The notes: generated by a model not told the origin, from the letters alone. A stretch of DNA of 38,369 nt from Hyphomicrobiales bacterium (GCA_009377695.1 WHTP01000051.1:1-38369), one strand, 5' to 3'. Positions 8,437-17,107 are shown, counted from the stretch's first letter. Made by a program: numbers and translations.

Positions 8437-8969
8437 AACTGTTGCGCACCATCCGCCTCGATCCGTCGGACACGTTCGTGTTCGAGCGCGCGGCCGAGCC
8501 CGGCGAATGGGCCGTGTCGGGAGCGTTCATGTTCTGGGATGGGGATCCCGCGGCGATGGCAGGTAAGGAGCGCACGGCCTTCCGCTCCGGCTTTCTGGGT
8601 GTGCAGTCGCTCGGATGGTCAACTTTGGTGCAGATCGTCGATGCAAGTGACGACGATCGCCGGGCGGCGGTCGACGCGCTCGCTAAACATCTGGTCGCGG
8701 ATTTCGGTGCACCGGGCGTCGCCGAAGCCACGTCGGCGGCGGAAGAAGAGTTCGCATTCGCGGCGTCGCTCTGCGATCATCCGCTCGATATGTTGGTCGC
8801 GGTCCACCGCACCGTCGAGAACGGCGAGATCAGGGAAGTATTCCGCACGCTGCGGCCGCGCGGCGAGCGCACGCCCATCCGCGCTTTCTCGTTCCTTGAA
8901 GTCGAGGGCGAGGAAGAGCCGGGAGAAACGGTCGATCTCGCCAAGCTCGCGAAGGACAGCACGCCGTGA
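8433..8969 (+). CDS. DUF6505-type protein of fdh loci
   Basis: A 178-residue soluble protein, starting at the ATG that overlaps the previous stop (ATGA). It begins MKLLRTIRLDPSDTFVFERA and contains EWAVSGAFMFWD, GFLGVQSLGWSTLVQI and FSFLEVEGEEEPG. No metal-binding or catalytic motif stands out, and there is no signal peptide or membrane segment. I assign it to DUF6505 because that family sits between the ligase-like gene and DUF6352 in alphaproteobacterial formate dehydrogenase loci. That is recall of gene order plus sequence feel, not a search result. The function is unknown. It overlaps the next gene by GTGA. Confidence 0.7.
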   Translation: MKLLRTIRLDPSDTFVFERAAEPGEWAVSGAFMFWDGDPAAMAGKERTAFRSGFLGVQSLGWSTLVQIVDASDDDRRAAVDALAKHLVADFGAPGVAEATSAAEEEFAFAASLCDHPLDMLVAVHRTVENGEIREVFRTLRPRGERTPIRAFSFLEVEGEEEPGETVDLAKLAKDSTP

Positions 8970-9973
8970 ACGACTTCTGGCTTTCCTGCGGGCATCATCT
9001 GCTCGACCGCGACCAGGGCGGTGGGCTCGTCGTCACCGACGAGTTCGTGAAGGCCTATCTCGCGCGGCCGGAGCTCAGCCCGCCCGATGATGCCTGCGTG
9101 GTCGAACGCACGCTGCATGCCGCGCTGCTCGCTGATCCTCGCCGTCCGGTAGATGCGTCCGAGATCGCGGCGATGGCGGACAAGGACGCGCGCGAGAACT
9201 GGACGGTCATGATCGCGTTCCGCGATCTCCTTATTGAACGCCCGACGATCGAAGCGTGCTATCTGCATCTCGTGCGCACCGGTTTCGGCCGGACGCCGCC
9301 GCTGTTTATCAACCAGATCGTTCACGCGATCCTGCGCAACATCCTTGATGACTGCGAGGATGTGTACGCGTTACGGGCGGCGGAAATGTTCTTCCGGCCG
9401 CAGCGGCTGACGACGCACGAGGGTTCGCTAATCGCTGCCGACGAAGAAACCGTTGCCGGCAGCAATGCCAGCGCGGCGTCGCCGCTGGTGTCGATGCTGG
9501 GCTTGCCGGCGGAGGCTGCCATCGACGTGCTCAATGACGACAACGCGCAGGATTACTGGGAGCGTAGCGACCGCTTCGACATGGCGCTCGATCTCACCGC
9601 GGGCCGGCGCGGACTGGCCGCGCTCGGTAACGTGATCGCGCGCTGGGTGCACCATCTGCTTGCGGTGGAGGTCGAGGTCGAGCCGTTGGCCGAGGCGCAC
9701 GACGTCAATCTCACCTGGTATGTCGGCCTCGATGCACAGGGCACCAAGATCGGCGACGATCTCTGGAATGGCGAGGATATCGACGAGGCCGCGCGCGGTC
9801 GTATCGTCGGCCTCTACCGGCTCACCTTCCGCGACAGGGGCCCGGTGTTGGAGAAGGCCAAAGGCGAACCTATCTATCTGATCATGGCGATGACGGCTGA
9901 CGGGATCCTGCGGATGAAGCCGCAAAATCTCGTCACTGGCCTGCCGATCAGGCAGTTGGAGGACGTCTCGTGA
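8966..9973 (+). CDS. DUF6352-type protein of fdh loci
   Basis: A 335-residue protein starting at a GTG that overlaps the preceding stop (GTGA). Notable segments are the N-terminal MNDFWLSCGHHLLDRDQGG, with a Cys-Gly-His-His cluster that could bind metal, and GRTPPLFINQIVHAILRNIL and AAEMFFRPQRLTTHEG in the middle. No signal peptide or transmembrane helix is visible. Sequence and position fit DUF6352 of alphaproteobacterial formate dehydrogenase loci; its role is not known. The tight coupling to neighbours on both sides implies that it is made in step with the other accessory proteins. Confidence 0.75.
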   Translation: MNDFWLSCGHHLLDRDQGGGLVVTDEFVKAYLARPELSPPDDACVVERTLHAALLADPRRPVDASEIAAMADKDARENWTVMIAFRDLLIERPTIEACYLHLVRTGFGRTPPLFINQIVHAILRNILDDCEDVYALRAAEMFFRPQRLTTHEGSLIAADEETVAGSNASAASPLVSMLGLPAEAAIDVLNDDNAQDYWERSDRFDMALDLTAGRRGLAALGNVIARWVHHLLAVEVEVEPLAEAHDVNLTWYVGLDAQGTKIGDDLWNGEDIDEAARGRIVGLYRLTFRDRGPVLEKAKGEPIYLIMAMTADGILRMKPQNLVTGLPIRQLEDVS

Positions 9974-10485
9974 GCGCCGTGCCTCTTGCGCAAATCCCCG
10001 TCGGCGTCGTGGTGGAGCGCCGCAAGGCGGCAAGCCCGTGGATCGACTTCACCTGGCGGCCGGTGACGGCGCTGCCGGGGTCGCCGGTGGCGGCGCCATG
10101 GACGCAATTGTCGGCGCAGGGCGATCTCGCGACATTTTATGCCGGGGCCGCCGATGTCGCGCTCTACCGCACAGACACCGCGCAGTATCGCGACAATCTC
10201 GCGTCCGGCTCGCCGGCATTATGGGTGGCATTGCGTCCGACCGGCATCGAACCGCCCTTCGACCTCGTTGCCGTCACCGCTGACCCCGCCGAAGGCGAAG
10301 CCTTCACGCAGAACGGCGATCATCTGGTGGAGGCCGTGCCGATGCCGGAATCCGTGCGTGCGCTGGTCGAAACGTTCGTCGCCGAGCACCATGTCGAGCA
10401 ACCGTTTGTAAAGCGAAAGCGTGACCGCGCCGATCCGGAAGCGCTCGCGCGCCGTGAACCGCCACCCAAGGATCGATCGCGATGA
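9970..10485 (+). CDS. DUF3305 protein
   Basis: A 171-residue protein starting at a GTG that overlaps the previous stop (GTGA). It opens IPVGVVVERRKAASPWIDFTW, then has FYAGAADVALYRTDTAQYRDNL and ALWVALRPTG, the pattern I associate with DUF3305. The C-terminal 30 residues are charged and basic (KRKRDRADPEALARREPPPK) and probably disordered. There is no signal peptide. DUF3305 and DUF3306 genes are usually adjacent in formate dehydrogenase loci and are presumed maturation factors, but no activity is established to my knowledge. The stop overlaps the DUF3306 start by ATGA. Confidence 0.8.
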   Translation: MSAVPLAQIPVGVVVERRKAASPWIDFTWRPVTALPGSPVAAPWTQLSAQGDLATFYAGAADVALYRTDTAQYRDNLASGSPALWVALRPTGIEPPFDLVAVTADPAEGEAFTQNGDHLVEAVPMPESVRALVETFVAEHHVEQPFVKRKRDRADPEALARREPPPKDRSR

Positions 10486-11228
10486 ACGATCCGGACGATT
10501 TCCTGACACGCTGGTCGCGGCGCAAGCGCGCAGCGGCGGACGAGCAAGCCCGTGCGCCGGCCGATGAACAGCGTGATTCCGATGCGCGTCCCGCAGAACA
10601 GCGTGCCGCCGACAAGGTGACGCCGCCGAAGCCGGCTGCGGATTCCGGAACGACCGAACCGGTCTTCGACCTTTCCAAACTGCCGCCGCTCGAATCGATC
10701 ACGGCGGAGACCGATGTCCGTGCCTTCTTGGCGCCCGGTGTGCCGGCTGAGCTCAGGCTTGCGGCGCTTCGCCGCGCCTGGGCCGCCGATCCCAAGGTGC
10801 GGGATTTCGTCGGACTCGCCGACTACGATTTCGACTTTCACACCCCGGGCGCGATCGCGGGTTTCGGTCCGCTCGAGATGACGGACGAACTGCGTCAAGA
10901 GATGGTCCGGATCGTCACCGGCTGGCAGCCCAAGCCGGAAGCCGGTTCTGCCGAGACGGACCCTGCCGCGAAGCAGAACGCGCCACCTGCGCAACCACCG
11001 GCGGCGATTGCGGAAATGGGCGCGCAGCCAGCGCCCGCCGTGTCGGCTGCGATCGGCGACGCAGGTGCGGTTTCAGAACGTCCGGACCACGATCAAGATG
11101 AATTGATTACCAACGAAGCACTAGCGCGGCGCAACAAAGAGTCTGCTGCGTCGCAGCAAGACCAGCCGCAGCCGGAAAATGTGCAGACACCTGCACGACG
11201 CGACCATGGCGGCGCTTTGCCCCAGTAA
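10482..11228 (+). CDS. DUF3306 protein
   Basis: A 248-residue protein with the typical DUF3306 opening MNDPDDFLTRWSRRKRAA. A low-complexity Ala/Glu/Pro linker follows, then a folded core around residues 60-150 with FDLSKLPPLESITAETDVR, PAELRLAALRRAWAADPKVR and FVGLADYDFDFHTPGAIAGF. The last 100 residues are again low complexity and end in polar repeats. It looks like a small folded domain between two disordered arms, as in an adaptor or chaperone. It is the last member of the overlap-coupled cassette; 96 bases separate it from the HTH-TorD gene. Confidence 0.8.
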   Translation: MNDPDDFLTRWSRRKRAAADEQARAPADEQRDSDARPAEQRAADKVTPPKPAADSGTTEPVFDLSKLPPLESITAETDVRAFLAPGVPAELRLAALRRAWAADPKVRDFVGLADYDFDFHTPGAIAGFGPLEMTDELRQEMVRIVTGWQPKPEAGSAETDPAAKQNAPPAQPPAAIAEMGAQPAPAVSAAIGDAGAVSERPDHDQDELITNEALARRNKESAASQQDQPQPENVQTPARRDHGGALPQ

Positions 11229-11324
11229 TACGATGGTCATAGCCTACAACTATCGCCACCTATTGACCCCCGAACGCCCCAGGGAGCAAACTCGCAAAGT
11301 TAAATTGGAATAACGAAAAAGACC

Positions 11325-12104
11325 ATGCGCGATACGGGCCTCGATGAAGCGATTGGCGCCGCCGGCGGTGTCGGCGCGCTTGCCCGAAAAATTGGCATTT
11401 CCCAGCCATCGGTATCCAACTGGTCGCGTATCCCTGCCGAGCGGGTGGTTGCTGTCGAAGAGGCAACCGGTGTCGACCGCAGCGTGCTGCGCCCCGATCT
11501 CTACGGTGAACGGTATCCTAATGCGGGCGACATCGACGAGGTCGATGCCGCGCGCGCACAGGAATACACGCTGCTCGCCGCCCTCTTGGCGCGCGCGCCT
11601 GATCAGGCGCTGCTCGATCGGCTCGCGACGTTGCGTGGTGACGCGTCGCCGCTTGGGGTCGCTCATGCGGCGCTGGCGGATGCGGCCAGCCGCACGAATG
11701 CGGAGCGTGCCGGGCGCGAATACTTCGACCTCTTCATCGGACTGGGGCGCGGGGAGTTGTTGCCCTACGGCTCGTATTATCAATCAGGATTCCTGCACGA
11801 GCGTCCGCTGGCGCGGCTGCGCGCAGAGCTTTCACGGCTTGGTATCGAGCGCGCCGAAGGCCAACTCGAGCCGGAAGATCACGCGGCGATCCTGTGCGAG
11901 ATCATGGCAGGTCTGATCAACGGCCGGCTGCCCGCCGGAGCCGGCGCCGATCGCGAGCTGTTCGACAAGCATTTGTCGCCCTGGATCGAACGATTCTTCG
12001 CCGATCTGGAGCAAGCCAAAGCAGCCGGCTTCTACCGCCATGTCGGGACGCTTGGACGCCAGTTCGTGAACATAGAGACGGAGGCTTTCGCCCTGCCGGC
12101 GTGA
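11325..12104 (+). CDS. TorD-family chaperone with N-terminal Cro/YdaS-like HTH
   Basis: A 259-residue fusion. Residues about 5-58 form a Cro/YdaS-like helix-turn-helix with GGVGALARKIGISQPSVSNW followed by IPAERVVAVEEATGV. Residues about 70-259 are a TorD-type molybdoenzyme chaperone with QEYTLLAALLARAPD, YFDLFIGLGRGELLPYGSY and ILCEIMAGLINGRLP. TorD proteins bind the Tat signal of a molybdoenzyme and hold it until cofactor is loaded. The gene lies just before the Tat peptide gene and fdhA, so FdhA is the likely client. The HTH suggests that it also binds DNA and may report unloaded enzyme to the promoter; that is inference. I see no good ribosome-binding site, and the ATG was chosen because the HTH is complete from it. 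Confidence 0.88.
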   Translation: MRDTGLDEAIGAAGGVGALARKIGISQPSVSNWSRIPAERVVAVEEATGVDRSVLRPDLYGERYPNAGDIDEVDAARAQEYTLLAALLARAPDQALLDRLATLRGDASPLGVAHAALADAASRTNAERAGREYFDLFIGLGRGELLPYGSYYQSGFLHERPLARLRAELSRLGIERAEGQLEPEDHAAILCEIMAGLINGRLPAGAGADRELFDKHLSPWIERFFADLEQAKAAGFYRHVGTLGRQFVNIETEAFALPA

Positions 12105-12140
12105 CGATGGACGAAAGCGCGACCCAGGGAGGGTTACGGC

Positions 12141-12353
12141 ATGAAACGGGAACGCAAGGCGAGTGAACTCGGTCGACGTGAGTTCTTGCGAACGCTTGGC
12201 GTGGGCACCGCAGCAGCGGCAGCCAGCAGCCCGTTCGCCGGTCCTGCGGCCGCCGACACCGAGAGCAACGACGAGAAGCGGAAGGCACGCTACCAGCCGA
12301 ACTCGGCGCAGGTGCAGACCTTCTATCGCGTCAACCGCTATCCCGCGAAGTGA
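12141..12353 (+). CDS. Small Tat-signal protein of formate dehydrogenase region
   Basis: A 70-residue protein with a twin-arginine signal, GRREFLRTLGVGTAAAAA, ending near PAAADT, and only about 30 residues beyond it. The mature part is polar and ends in QTFYRVNRYPAK. It matches the short formate dehydrogenase region Tat-target family. A strong GGGAGGG precedes the ATG, and fdhA starts 12 bases after the stop. It could be a small structural subunit of the exported enzyme or a decoy that titrates the TorD chaperone; neither is shown. No cofactor-binding residues are present. Confidence 0.85.
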   Translation: MKRERKASELGRREFLRTLGVGTAAAAASSPFAGPAAADTESNDEKRKARYQPNSAQVQTFYRVNRYPAK

Positions 12354-12365
12354 GGGAGGGCTGTC

Positions 12366-15326
12366 ATGCTGATCAAGCGAACGGAACGTCAGGCCCGCCG
12401 CAGTGCCCTCACGCAAGCGCTGCCGGGACAATCTGAAGCCAGTCTCGATCGGCGATCATTCCTGCGCCGCTCGGGCCTCGTCGCGGGCGGACTTGCCGCG
12501 CTCGGCACCTTGCCGCTCGCCAGCGTCCGCAAGGCGGAAGCCGGCCCGCCACCGAAGCCTGGCGCAGCCGTCACCATCCGCAAGAACATCTGCACGCACT
12601 GCTCGGTCGGCTGCACGGTCGTCGCCGAGGTGTCGGACGGCGTGTGGATCGGCCAGGAGCCCGGCTGGGATTCGCCGATCAATCGCGGCTCGCATTGCGC
12701 CAAGGGCGCGTCGGTCCGCGAGCTGGTGCACGGCGATCGCCGGCTAAAATATCCGATGAAGCTGGTCAACGGCCAGTGGACCAAGATCTCGTGGGACACC
12801 GCCATTAGCGAGATCGGCGACAAGATGCAGGCGATCCGCGAGAAGTCGGGACCCGATTCTGTTTACTGGCTCGGCTCCGCGAAGTTCTCCAACGAAGGCT
12901 CTTATCTGTTCCGCAAATTTGCGGCCTATTGGGGCACCAACAACGTCGATCATCAGGCGCGCATCTGCCATTCGACGACCGTCGCCGGCGTGGCCAACAC
13001 CTGGGGCTACGGCGCGATGACCAACAGCTACAACGACATCCGTAACTCGAAGACGCTCATGATCATGGGCGGCAATCCCGCCGAGGCGCATCCGGTGTCG
13101 CTGCAGCATCTGCTCGAGGGCAAGGAATTGCAGCGGGCCAACTTTATCGTGATCGACCCGCGCATGTCGCGGACCGCCGCGCACGCAACGGAGTATGTGC
13201 GGGTGCGTCCGGGCACGCACATTCCCACCATCTACGGAATGCTCTGGCACATCTTCCGCAATGGCTGGGAGGACAAGCAATTCATCGAACAGCGCGTCTA
13301 CGGGATGGATGATGTTCGCAAAGAGGTGGAGAGATGGAATCCAAAGGAGGTCGAGCGGGTCACCGGCTTGCCCGAGGCGCAGGTCCGGCGCGTAGCTGAG
13401 ACCTTCGCCAAGCAAAAGCCGTCCTGCCTGATTTGGGCAATGGGCCAGACCCAGTTCTCGGTTGGCACGGCCAACGTCCGCGCCAGTTGCATCCTGCTGC
13501 TGGCCACCGGCAACGTGGGTGGCTTTGGCAACGGCGCCAATATCTTCCGCGGCCATTGCAATGTGCAGGGCGCCACCGATCTCGGCCTCGATATCGTGAC
13601 GCTGCCGCTCTACTACGGCCTCACCGAAGGCGCCTGGAAGCACTGGTGCCGGGTCTGGGAGACCGACTACGACTGGATGGCGTCGCGCTTCCCCACGCGC
13701 ACTGTCAACGGCAAGCCGGTGAAGATGATGGAGACGGCCGGCATTCCGTCCACCCGCTGGTTCGACGCGACCCTCCTGCCGCAGAAACAGGTCCAGCAGC
13801 AGGACAACGTCAAGGCGATGATTGTCTTCGGCCATGGCGGCAATACCGTCACCCGCATGCCGGAGGCGGCTCGCGGCATCGAGAAGCTCGACCTGCTTGT
13901 CGTCGGTGACCCGCATCCGACCACCTGGGCGGTGCTCGGCGAGCGCAAGGACAACACCTATCTGCTGCCGATCTGCACCCAATTCGAATGTTCGGGGTCG
14001 CGCACGGCCTCGAACCGCTCGCTCCAGTGGGGCGAACAAATCGTCAAGCCGATCTTTGAATCCAAGAACGACTACGACGTCATGTACTTGCTGGCGAGCA
14101 AGCTCGGCTTCGCCGACCGCATGTTCAAGAACATCAAGGTCGAGAACGGCGCGGTCTCGTCGGAGGACATCCTGCGCGAGATCAATCGCGGCGGCTGGTC
14201 GACGGGCTACTGCGGGCAGTCGCCGGAACGCCTGAAGGCGCACATGAAGAACCAGGAGAAGTTCGACCTGGTCACGCTGCGCGCACCGAAGGACGTCCCA
14301 GAAGTCGGCGGCGACTATTACGGCCTCCCGTGGCCGTGCTGGGGTACGCCGGAACTTCGGCATCCCGGGACCCACACCCTCTACAACACCAACCTGCACG
14401 TCATGGACGGCGGCAGTACGTTCCGCGCCCGCTTCGGCGTCGAACGCGAGGAGAAGCTGTCGGACGGCACCACCCGGAAGGTCAGTCTGCTGGCCAACGG
14501 CTCGTACTCGCTCGGTTCGGAGATCCGGGACGGTTATCCTCAGTTCACCTACGGCGTGCTCAAGAAACTCGGCTGGGACAAGGAACTCACCGAAGCCGAA
14601 CGAGCGACCATCGAGCGCGTCGGCGGCAAGAACGCGGATGGCGTGTCCTGGTCGATCGACCTGTCCGGTGGCATCCAGCGCGTCGCCATGGCGCACGGCT
14701 GCATCCACTATGGAAACGGCAAGGCCCGCGCCAATGCCTGGAACCTGCCCGACCCGGTCCCGGTACACCGCGAGCCGATCTATACGCCGCGGCCGGACCT
14801 GGTCGCGACGTATCCGACTCGGCCAAACGCGGTCGAGTTCCGCGTTCCCAATGTCGGCTTCGATGTTCAGAAGACGGCGGTGGACAAGGGAATCGCCAAG
14901 CAATTCCCCCTGATCAACACCTCCGGCCGTCTGGTTGAGTACGAGGGCGGCGGCGAGGAGACGCGGTCCAACAAGTGGCTGGCAGAGCTCCAGCAGGACA
15001 TGTTCATCGAGCTCAATCCTGCGGATGCAGCCGAGCGCGGCATCCGGGACGGTGCATTCGTTCTGGTTTCGGGACCGGAGATGCCGGCCGGCAGGGTGTG
15101 CCGCATGAAAGCGCTGGTGACCGAACGGGTCGGCCGGGGCGTGACCTGGTGTCCGTTCCATTTCGCCGGCTGGTTCATGAACGTCGACCAGCGCAGCAAA
15201 TATCCGAGCGGCGCCGATCCCATTGTGCTCGGTGAAAGTGTCAACACCGTCACGACCTACGGCTTCGATCCGGTCACCGGAATGCAGGAGCCGAAGGCCA
15301 CGCTCTGCCAGGTTAGGGCGGCTTGA
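12366..15326 (+). CDS. fdhA: Formate dehydrogenase alpha (catalytic) subunit
   Basis: A 986-residue molybdopterin oxidoreductase of the respiratory formate dehydrogenase group. It carries a Tat signal (DRRSFLRRSGLVAGG, residues about 28-42), so the enzyme is exported folded. A [4Fe-4S] site is formed by C76, C79, C83 and C111, followed by K113. The metal ligand is C201 in QARICHSTTVAGV, where selenocysteine sits in E. coli FdhN; there is no in-frame TGA, so this is a Cys enzyme. The typical H-S-T after the ligand is kept. The C-terminal dinucleotide-binding domain (LINTSGRLVEYEGGGEETRS) is complete. It oxidises formate to CO2 at a molybdenum or tungsten bis-MGD centre. GGGAGGG precedes the ATG, and fdhB follows after 14 bases. 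Confidence 0.96.
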   Translation: MLIKRTERQARRSALTQALPGQSEASLDRRSFLRRSGLVAGGLAALGTLPLASVRKAEAGPPPKPGAAVTIRKNICTHCSVGCTVVAEVSDGVWIGQEPGWDSPINRGSHCAKGASVRELVHGDRRLKYPMKLVNGQWTKISWDTAISEIGDKMQAIREKSGPDSVYWLGSAKFSNEGSYLFRKFAAYWGTNNVDHQARICHSTTVAGVANTWGYGAMTNSYNDIRNSKTLMIMGGNPAEAHPVSLQHLLEGKELQRANFIVIDPRMSRTAAHATEYVRVRPGTHIPTIYGMLWHIFRNGWEDKQFIEQRVYGMDDVRKEVERWNPKEVERVTGLPEAQVRRVAETFAKQKPSCLIWAMGQTQFSVGTANVRASCILLLATGNVGGFGNGANIFRGHCNVQGATDLGLDIVTLPLYYGLTEGAWKHWCRVWETDYDWMASRFPTRTVNGKPVKMMETAGIPSTRWFDATLLPQKQVQQQDNVKAMIVFGHGGNTVTRMPEAARGIEKLDLLVVGDPHPTTWAVLGERKDNTYLLPICTQFECSGSRTASNRSLQWGEQIVKPIFESKNDYDVMYLLASKLGFADRMFKNIKVENGAVSSEDILREINRGGWSTGYCGQSPERLKAHMKNQEKFDLVTLRAPKDVPEVGGDYYGLPWPCWGTPELRHPGTHTLYNTNLHVMDGGSTFRARFGVEREEKLSDGTTRKVSLLANGSYSLGSEIRDGYPQFTYGVLKKLGWDKELTEAERATIERVGGKNADGVSWSIDLSGGIQRVAMAHGCIHYGNGKARANAWNLPDPVPVHREPIYTPRPDLVATYPTRPNAVEFRVPNVGFDVQKTAVDKGIAKQFPLINTSGRLVEYEGGGEETRSNKWLAELQQDMFIELNPADAAERGIRDGAFVLVSGPEMPAGRVCRMKALVTERVGRGVTWCPFHFAGWFMNVDQRSKYPSGADPIVLGESVNTVTTYGFDPVTGMQEPKATLCQVRAA

Positions 15327-15340
15327 GGGAGGAATAGACC

Positions 15341-15937
15341 ATGGCTCGCATGAAATTCCTCTGCGACGCGGATCGCTGCATCGAGTGCAATGCCTGCGTC
15401 ACTGCCTGCAAGAACGAGCACGAGGTGCCCTGGGGCATCAACCGCCGGCGCGTCGTCACCATCAACGATGGCAAGCCGGGCGAACGCTCGGTCACCATGG
15501 CCTGCATGCACTGCACCGACGCGCCTTGCGCGGCGGTGTGTCCGGTGAATTGCTTCTACACCACGGCGGATGCGGTGGTGCTGCACTCCAAGGACCTCTG
15601 CATCGGCTGCGGCTACTGCTTCTACGCGTGCCCGTTCGGCGCTCCGCAATATCCGCGCGTCGGCAACTTCGGATCGCGCGGCAAGATGGACAAGTGCACC
15701 TTCTGCGCCGGCGGACCCGAGGCCGACAACACCGAGGCCGAGTTCGTGAAGTACGGCACCAACCGGCTCGCCGAAGGCAAGCTGCCGCTGTGCGCGGAGA
15801 TGTGCTCGACGAAATCACTGCTCGCCGGCGATGGCGAGATCATCGCCCAGATCTACCGCGAGCGCGTGGTCAAGCGCGGCTATGGCTCCGGCGCCTGGGG
15901 ATGGCGGACGGCCTATCGCGAGACGATTGCGACCTAG
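15341..15937 (+). CDS. fdhB: Formate dehydrogenase beta subunit, four [4Fe-4S] clusters
   Basis: A 198-residue ferredoxin-type subunit (Fdh3B type). Four cysteine groups are visible: CIECNACVTAC, CMHCTDAPCAAVCP, CIGCGYCFYACP, and a split CTFC ... CAEMC. They give sixteen ligands for four [4Fe-4S] clusters, the electron wire from FdhA to the cytochrome b subunit. It is shorter than E. coli FdnH and lacks its C-terminal membrane anchor, so it must be held by FdhA and FdhC. It has no signal peptide, as expected for a partner carried through Tat with FdhA. GGGAGG lies upstream of the ATG. The gene sits between fdhA and fdhC in one operon. Confidence 0.95.
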   Translation: MARMKFLCDADRCIECNACVTACKNEHEVPWGINRRRVVTINDGKPGERSVTMACMHCTDAPCAAVCPVNCFYTTADAVVLHSKDLCIGCGYCFYACPFGAPQYPRVGNFGSRGKMDKCTFCAGGPEADNTEAEFVKYGTNRLAEGKLPLCAEMCSTKSLLAGDGEIIAQIYRERVVKRGYGSGAWGWRTAYRETIAT

Positions 15938-15967
15938 GGAATGACCCGCCGAATAAGGAGAACGAGC

Positions 15968-16993
15968 ATGACGGCATTTCTTGCGCGCATCCGTGCCGCC
16001 GTTGGCGTGCTGGCACTTCTGGCGATCGTCGTCTCGGTGACCCCATCGTCGGCGCAGCAGCAAAAGAATCCCGACGGCTCGGTGAATCCGACTGCGAGCT
16101 CGGTGCAGGAAGAGCAGCTGTTCAAGGAAATGAACCGGATCACCGGCCGTTGCACGCTTCCCGACCAGAAGGCCTGCACGCTCGAGCAGCCGGCCGGTCG
16201 CGACTGGCGCTATTTCCATCAGGTGACGCTGCCGTGGATCGCCGCTATCGCCATCATCGCCATGCTCGCGATCCTCACCCTGTTCTATCTGTTCCGCGGC
16301 ATGGTGAAGATCGAGCAAGGCCGCTCCGGCCGGACGATCGTGCGCTTCAACGCCCTCGAGCGCTTCGTGCATTGGATGACGGCGGTCTGTTTCATCATCC
16401 TGGCGCTCTCGGGTCTCAACATCACCTTCGGCAAGAGCCTGCTGCTGCCGCTGATCGGACCGGAAGCATTCACGGACTGGTCGCAATGGGCGAAATACGC
16501 CCACAACTATCTGAGCTTCCCGTTCACCATCGGCGTGGTCCTGATCTTCCTGATGTGGATCGCCGGCAACCTCCCGAGCCGTGGGGACATCGCGTGGCTC
16601 AAGGACGGTGGCGGCATCGTTGGTGATGCGCATCCGCCGGCCCAGCGCTTCAACGCCGGCCAGAAGATGATCTACTGGATCGTCGTGATCGGCGGCACCG
16701 CGGTGGCGGTCACCGGCTATCTGCTCATGTTCCCGTTCTGGGGCACAAGCATCGTGGGAATGCAGACCGCGCAGGTCATTCACGGCATCGTTGGCGCGTT
16801 GTTCGTCGCGGCCATGCTCGGGCACATCTATATCGGCACCATCGGTATGGAGGGCGCGTTCGAGGCCATGGGCAGCGGCACCGTGGACGAGAACTGGGCC
16901 AAGCAGCACCACAGCCTCTGGCTCGAGGAGGAGAAGGCCAAGGGCAACATCGCCGGTGCGCCGCCGCCCGGCCGGATGCAGCCGGCCGAATAA
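15968..16993 (+). CDS. fdhC: Formate dehydrogenase gamma subunit, cytochrome b556
   Basis: A 341-residue membrane protein that anchors the complex and reduces quinone. An N-terminal signal peptide (residues 1-30) is followed by a periplasmic stretch, then helices near 90-109, 134-154, 182-200, 235-254 and 268-292. Candidate haem ligands are H135 (RFVHW), H179 (YAHNY), H272 (VIHGIVG) and H286 (LGHIYIG). The tail is cytoplasmic and polar. I chose the ATG at 15968 because AAGGAG ends seven bases before it; the ATG at 15941, three bases after the fdhB stop, would put Arg-rich residues ahead of the signal and has no such site. It is the last fdh structural gene, and the hairpin array follows. Confidence 0.93.
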   Translation: MTAFLARIRAAVGVLALLAIVVSVTPSSAQQQKNPDGSVNPTASSVQEEQLFKEMNRITGRCTLPDQKACTLEQPAGRDWRYFHQVTLPWIAAIAIIAMLAILTLFYLFRGMVKIEQGRSGRTIVRFNALERFVHWMTAVCFIILALSGLNITFGKSLLLPLIGPEAFTDWSQWAKYAHNYLSFPFTIGVVLIFLMWIAGNLPSRGDIAWLKDGGGIVGDAHPPAQRFNAGQKMIYWIVVIGGTAVAVTGYLLMFPFWGTSIVGMQTAQVIHGIVGALFVAAMLGHIYIGTIGMEGAFEAMGSGTVDENWAKQHHSLWLEEEKAKGNIAGAPPPGRMQPAE

Positions 16994-17014
16994 TTCACGC
17001 TTCCTTGAACGAGA

Positions 17015-17092
17015 CTAGTGCGGTGGATTTGACGTTCGTACCGGTATTGCTGCGAGTCGGCAGTACGAACGTCAAATCCAAAACCGCACTAG
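17015..17092 (-). repeat. CTAG-bounded long hairpin, element 1
   Basis: A 78-base imperfect palindrome bounded by CTAG on both ends. The outer arms CTAGTGCGG/CCGCACTAG pair; after a small asymmetric bulge the inner arms GGATTTGACGTTCGTAC/GTACGAACGTCAAATCC pair. About 20 bases form the loop. The extra bases (AAAA against T) lie on the 3' arm, so the element reads in minus orientation relative to elements 3 and 4. It starts 22 bases after the fdhC stop and could fold in the 3' end of the fdh transcript. Confidence 0.85.
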
Positions 17093-17107
17093 CAATCCAA
17101 TGATTTT

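Noticed and set aside
12744-15161. 805-codon open frame antisense to fdhA
   Set aside because: It mirrors the fdhA codon bias on the opposite strand, has no recognised domain and no ribosome site. It is a by-product of high GC content.
12366-15326. Selenocysteine in formate dehydrogenase
   Set aside because: The metal-ligand position (C201) is a TGC codon and there is no in-frame TGA, so no Sec is used.
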